From DATKYQ01 sp035528415 (GTDB lineage: Bacteria > Myxococcota > B64-G9): a stretch of DNA of 64,000 bases. Below the pieces are notes generated by a model that ran no database searches, was not told the DNA's origin, and saw only the letters and a program-made list of their open reading frames with translations. The stretch spans positions 124,001-188,000 of the forward strand of contig DATKYQ010000002.1 of NCBI GenBank assembly GCA_035528415.1. Direction: 5' to 3'. The translations under genes and the position numbers were made by a program. The number at the start of each line of letters is the position of its first letter. Position 1 is the stretch's first letter. Of this stretch, positions 60,706 to 64,000 are shown piece after piece.

Positions 60706-60708
60706 GCC
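60646..60708 (+). repeat. Left copy of a 63-bp direct repeat (gene 3' end)
   Basis: Bases 60646-60708 match 63895-63957 in 62 of 63 positions. The copy contains the last 19 codons and stop of the upstream gene plus 3 bp. The single difference (G at 60693, T at 63942) is silent (proline). Confidence 0.95.
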
Positions 60709-60814
60709 CGTCCTCGCTGCCTGCGCCGTTGGGCTCCCCGGAAAAGATCAAACCGCCGCACGGATTAATGTTACAATTGAAACGTTTAAAAACCGGAGAA
60801 GGGCCTTTTGAAAT

Positions 60815-60885
60815 TCCTACAAGTCCTACAAGTAGCACATGCGGGTGCAGCGTTGAAAGTTGAAGGTTGGAAAGTTGAAGGTTGA
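60815..60885. repeat. Short tandem repeats before the deacetylase gene
   Basis: TCCTACAAG is repeated twice at 60815-60832, and five units of about 7 bp (GTTGAAR-like) run at 60852-60885. The second array covers the proposed TTG start of the deacetylase gene, so its translation start is uncertain. Confidence 0.7.
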
Positions 60886-61510
60886 GAAGAGACAAAACGC
60901 AACCTGGCGCGCGGCTGTGGTCGTGGCGCACCCCGACGACGAGACGCTGTGGGTCGGGGGCACCATGCTCCTGCATCCCGAATGGTCGTGGGAGGTGGTG
61001 ACGCTGTGTCGGGCGAGCGACCCGGACCGTGCGCCCCGCTTTGCGCGGGCACTGGAGCGCCTGGGCGCGAGCGGACGGTTGGGCGACCTCGACGATGGTC
61101 CCGATCAGGCGCCGCTTGACGCGTCGATTGTCGAGAAAACGGTGCTTTCGCTCCTCTCGGCGACGTGCTACAATTTCATTGTGACGCACGGCGACCGCGG
61201 GGAATACACGCGTCATCGTCGTCATGAGGAAACGGCCCGGGCGGTGATGTCGCTGTGGCGGTCGGGCCGGCTGCGGGCCGATGCGCTATGGCAGTTCGCC
61301 TACGACGATGCGGAGGGTGCACAACTGCCGCGCGCGGTCGAGCATGCCGACCGCTGCACGGCGCTCGAAGACAACGTGTGGGCGGCGAAGTACGCCGTCA
61401 TCACCGAGGTTTACGGGTTCGCGCCCGACAGTTTTGAAGCAAGGACGACGCCGCACGCTGAAGCATTCTGGTGCTTCAAGATGCCCGCAAATTCCGGGGG
61501 GGTCTCTTGA
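60860..61510 (+). CDS. PIG-L family deacetylase
   Basis: A 216-residue zinc-dependent deacetylase of the PIG-L (LmbE) family: AHPDDETLW near residue 24 holds the first zinc ligands and HGDRGEYTRHRRHEE holds the last histidines. It removes the acetyl group of N-acetylglucosamine-type substrates. The TTG at 60860 (or 60875) is doubtful, since the region is a tandem repeat without a clear ribosome site. GC-rich, and the first of three co-directed genes in the flanked cassette, followed by a GT4 glycosyltransferase 18 bp later. Confidence 0.75.
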   Translation: MKVGKLKVEKRQNATWRAAVVVAHPDDETLWVGGTMLLHPEWSWEVVTLCRASDPDRAPRFARALERLGASGRLGDLDDGPDQAPLDASIVEKTVLSLLSATCYNFIVTHGDRGEYTRHRRHEETARAVMSLWRSGRLRADALWQFAYDDAEGAQLPRAVEHADRCTALEDNVWAAKYAVITEVYGFAPDSFEARTTPHAEAFWCFKMPANSGGVS

Positions 61511-61528
61511 GAGAACCGGAGGTGCATC

Positions 61529-62671
61529 GTGAAGATTCTGCTGCTGTACGACTATCCGCCGGCGCCGGGCGGGTTGGCGACGCAGGGCGACCTGCTGCAT
61601 CGGGGCCTGAAGGAACTGGGCGTCGACGTGTTCGGCGTCAACTTCGAGGCCCCGCAGGAGAAGGAGTGGTACTACCGCTGGTTTGAGCCCGACGTCGTTG
61701 TGGGCGTGGGCTATTGGGGTCACACGCCCGACCTCGTGCTGCACCCGCAGCGCTACGGCGTTCCCGCCGTGCCGTGGCTGGTGGCCGACGGCTACATGGC
61801 CAACTACGGCGAGGTGTTGAATTCCCTGCCGCTGATTCTCGTCACCTCCAACTGGGTGAAGGACGTCTACGTGCGCGACGGGCTCAAGCCCGAGCCCATC
61901 GAGGTGCTTCACGTGGGGTGCGACACCGACGCGTTTGTGCCTCGCGAGACGAGCGATGCCAAAATCGCCGCCGTGCGCGAAACCCTGGGCGTGGCGCCCG
62001 ACCAGATACTCATTCTCACCGTGGGCGGCGACGCGGCATCGAAGGGCGCGCAGGAGGTGATGCAGGCTCTGTCGCTCATCGACCAGAAGGCGCCCGACTG
62101 GAAATACGTGTGCAAGGTGTGGCCGCAGGACCGTACCCGCGAGCAGAACGTCCACGACATGCACATGGCCGGGCAACTCGGCATCGACAAGAACGTCGTT
62201 TATACCTCGGGCAAGGTATCCCGCAATTTCATGCCCTATCTCATTGGGGCGTGCGACATCTACGCGGCCCCCTCGCGGCTGGAGGGCTTCGGGATGCCTC
62301 AGGTCGAGGCCGGCGCCTGCGGCAAGCCCGTCATCGGCATCAAGGCGATGGCGATGTTGGACACGCTGGTGCACGGCAAGACCGCGTTCCTTGCGCGCGT
62401 GGCCCAGGAGGTGCGTCTGCGCGAGACCATCCTCGGCCGCGACCAGGGCTACGAGGAGGGGCACCGCGTGGTGTTCCGTCGCGCACGCACGGCCGACTAT
62501 CGCGCCAGCGTCCATGACATCGCCGAGCACCTGCTGAAACTGATGACCGACGCGGCCCTGCGAAAGAAGATGGGCGCCGCCGGCCGCAAGCGCGTGGTCG
62601 AACTGTTCGACTACCGCGTCGTCGCGCAGAAACTCATCAATATCCTGCACGATCGACTGGGGATATCCTGA
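61529..62671 (+). CDS. GT4-family glycosyltransferase
   Basis: A 380-residue Rossmann-type GT4 glycosyltransferase. The start follows GGAGG; GTG at 61529. N-terminal DYPPAPGGLATQGDLLHRGL, donor-site EGFGMPQVEAGACGKPVIG (E-x7-E) near 250 in the C-terminal domain. It transfers a sugar from an NDP donor to an unknown acceptor. It lies between the PIG-L and the GH100-like genes in one unit. Confidence 0.85.
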   Translation: MKILLLYDYPPAPGGLATQGDLLHRGLKELGVDVFGVNFEAPQEKEWYYRWFEPDVVVGVGYWGHTPDLVLHPQRYGVPAVPWLVADGYMANYGEVLNSLPLILVTSNWVKDVYVRDGLKPEPIEVLHVGCDTDAFVPRETSDAKIAAVRETLGVAPDQILILTVGGDAASKGAQEVMQALSLIDQKAPDWKYVCKVWPQDRTREQNVHDMHMAGQLGIDKNVVYTSGKVSRNFMPYLIGACDIYAAPSRLEGFGMPQVEAGACGKPVIGIKAMAMLDTLVHGKTAFLARVAQEVRLRETILGRDQGYEEGHRVVFRRARTADYRASVHDIAEHLLKLMTDAALRKKMGAAGRKRVVELFDYRVVAQKLINILHDRLGIS

Positions 62672-62672
62672 C

Positions 62673-63863
62673 ATGACAAGCAGGCGAACGAGCGATATCG
62701 ACGCGGCGAAAGGGGCCGCGCTCGAGGTGCTGCTGCACAATGCGCATGGGCCGTTTAACGGGCTGCCCCGCACTGCCGGGTGGGGGTATCCGGAGTGCTA
62801 CACGCGCGACATGATGATCGCCGGGCTGGGTGTTCTCACGTCAGGCGACGCGAGACTTATCGCGCGGCTCGGACGCGTACTCGAGGCGCTGGCGAAAAAC
62901 CAGTCGCCGCTCGGGCACATCCCGTCGCTGGCGCACGACCCCGAGGACCGGGGCGCAAGCGATACGACCCCGCTTTTTCTCATGACGACGGCCCTGTACC
63001 GGCGCGTGACGTGCAAACGCGATTTCCTCGCCGAGGCCGTCGAGCGGTCCCTCAGGTGGATGGACTACCAGAGCCCGTCTGATCGCGTGATGGTAGCGCA
63101 ACTGCCCACCAGCGACTGGCGCGATGAGCAGTGGGTGCTGGGTTTCGGGCTGTTCGTCAACACGGTGGTCTACAGTTATCTCAGGCTCTTCGGCCGGAAC
63201 GACCGCGCGAAGCAGCTGTTCGACATGATGCGCCGGTTCACCATCACCGGCAAGGCCCCGCATCGGCACGTGCACGAGGGGCTCGCGGTGCGGCACAAGC
63301 CCTACTACGCGCTGTGGAGCTACAAGGTGTACGAGAGCGAGCGGTTCGACCTTCTGGGAAACAGCCTGGCCATCCTGTCGGGGCTGGCCTCGCACTCGCG
63401 CGCCAACGCGCTGGTCACGTGGATCGAACACGAGTGCGACGCGATGCGCAAATCCGGCGACCTCGCAGTCGACCTGCCGCCGAACTTTTTCCCATACATC
63501 CGGCCGGAGGATCCCGACTGGCGGCCGCGCTACGAGGAATACAACCGTCCCGGGGAGTATCACAACGGCGGGGTGTGGCCGTTCGTGTGCGGGTTTTACG
63601 TGGCGGCGCTGGTGGCGGCCGGTCGGCATCAACTGGCCCGGCGCAAACTGGCGGCGCTGACGGCGCTGGTGACGCCGGCACGCGAGCACGACGTCGCCTT
63701 CGGGTTCAACGAGTGGTTCCGCGCCACCGACGGCGCCCCTTGCGGACAGGACTGGCAGACGTGGTCGGCCGCGATGTACCTTTACGCCGCCGCTTGCGTC
63801 GAGCGGAAGTGCACGCCCTTTTTCGACGACGTCCGGAACGACAGCGGGAGGTCTGACTCATGA
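62673..63863 (+). CDS. GH100/six-hairpin-type glycosidase-like protein
   Basis: A 396-residue protein with an (alpha/alpha)6 barrel pattern. The block WGYPECYTRDMMIAGLG and the later YHNGGVWPFVCGFYVAALVAAG...GFNEWFR...DWQTWSAAMYLYAA resemble the neutral/alkaline invertase (GH100) family and related alpha-glucosidase-like proteins. Acidic residues near EYHNGG and FNEW could be catalytic. The ATG is 1 bp after the GT4 stop. Its TGA overlaps the ATG of a fourth, truncated gene (ATGA at 63860-63863). Confidence 0.7.
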   Translation: MTSRRTSDIDAAKGAALEVLLHNAHGPFNGLPRTAGWGYPECYTRDMMIAGLGVLTSGDARLIARLGRVLEALAKNQSPLGHIPSLAHDPEDRGASDTTPLFLMTTALYRRVTCKRDFLAEAVERSLRWMDYQSPSDRVMVAQLPTSDWRDEQWVLGFGLFVNTVVYSYLRLFGRNDRAKQLFDMMRRFTITGKAPHRHVHEGLAVRHKPYYALWSYKVYESERFDLLGNSLAILSGLASHSRANALVTWIEHECDAMRKSGDLAVDLPPNFFPYIRPEDPDWRPRYEEYNRPGEYHNGGVWPFVCGFYVAALVAAGRHQLARRKLAALTALVTPAREHDVAFGFNEWFRATDGAPCGQDWQTWSAAMYLYAAACVERKCTPFFDDVRNDSGRSDS

Positions 63864-63973
63864 AAGAGCTCTTCGAGCGCAGCGCGAGCCTAGGGGGGCG
63901 GCCGTGGAGTTTGCCGATCGCCGGAAGGACCCTAGAGTGCCTGTGCTGGTCTGAGCCTGCCTCAAAGTTCTGA
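63860..63973 (+). pseudogene. 5' fragment of a fourth cassette gene cut at the repeat junction
   Basis: A strong GGGAGG site 8-9 nt upstream and an ATGA overlap with the GH100-like gene mark a real start (MKELFERSAS). After about 11 codons the reading frame enters the right copy of the 63-bp repeat and ends after 37 codons with no homology expected. The original gene continues no further here; the cassette is cut. Confidence 0.6.
63895..63957 (+). repeat. Right copy of the 63-bp direct repeat
   Basis: See the copy at 60646. It repeats the last 19 codons and stop of the tocopherol-cyclase-like gene in the opposite context: after the foreign genes. Downstream sequence (63958 on) differs from that after the left copy. 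Confidence 0.95.
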
Positions 63974-64000
63974 ATTAGTCGGGTAAAGACTTCAGATTTC

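Noticed and set aside
60860..62671. Bacillithiol-type (BshA/BshB) reading of the GT4 and PIG-L genes
   Set aside because: No BshC-like ligase and no thiol genes in view; a generic glycan role fits equally.

Overview
The window looks like chromosome from a Gram-negative bacterium of the former Deltaproteobacteria, most likely Myxococcota or a close relative. Pointers are a giant TPR protein beside a zinc-ribbon/GYF/AgmX-type protein, many lipoproteins, cysteine-rich Stig1-type surface proteins, a GAF-GspE/PilB ATPase, and an ImuA-ImuB-DnaE2 mutagenesis set whose promoters carry boxes close to the LexA consensus I recall for Myxococcus xanthus. No species can be named from sequence alone.

Layout. 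1-8.3 kb: 5'-truncated giant TPR protein, then a zinc-ribbon/GYF/TM/TonB-like protein. 8.4-11.5 kb: phosphoesterase, lipB, a HEAT protein and a lipoprotein in one tightly packed unit. 11.5-16.4 kb: nadB, divergent from a unit of lytic transglycosylase, TPR-AIM24-like protein and pgsA, followed by a FHA protein. 16.4-32 kb: accessory zone with several giant secreted cysteine-rich, propeller-like or kelch lipoproteins, an ECF sigma factor with a small partner gene, an integrase remnant, two tRNA genes (Gly, Cys), a degenerate receiver protein and a ribbon-helix-helix gene pair. 31.8-43 kb: the SOS set imuA-imuB and dnaE2 with matching promoters, and between them a GAF-type GspE/PilB ATPase, a PEGA/transglutaminase lipoprotein and an AAA/DUF4143 ATPase. 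43-45.3 kb: tungstate transporter tupABC. 45.3-49 kb: thioesterase, PHP-like lipoprotein, two small envelope proteins, queF. 49-52.4 kb: HTH/PBP-like regulator, diheme lipoprotein with a molybdopterin-domain-like C-terminus, and a porin in one operon. 52.5-60.7 kb: DUF1846 protein, ArnT-like glycosyltransferase, RelA/SpoT-like HD protein, membrane protein, pyruvyltransferase-like protein and a tocopherol-cyclase/CrtC-like protein. 60.7-63.9 kb: a high-GC cassette (PIG-L deacetylase, GT4 glycosyltransferase, GH100-like protein, chopped fourth gene) bounded by 63-bp direct repeats of the 3' end of the preceding host gene.

The most notable points are: (1) imuAB and dnaE2 share an almost identical promoter/LexA-box layout although 6 kb apart; (2) the regulator-diheme lipoprotein-porin operon is a candidate periplasm/outer-membrane redox module; (3) the 3.2-kb flanked cassette looks like recent transfer or an assembly junction; (4) the Stig1-type surface protein of about 1,457 residues has about twenty 43-residue units of eight cysteines. 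Many remaining genes are ordinary housekeeping genes. All promoter calls are by eye.
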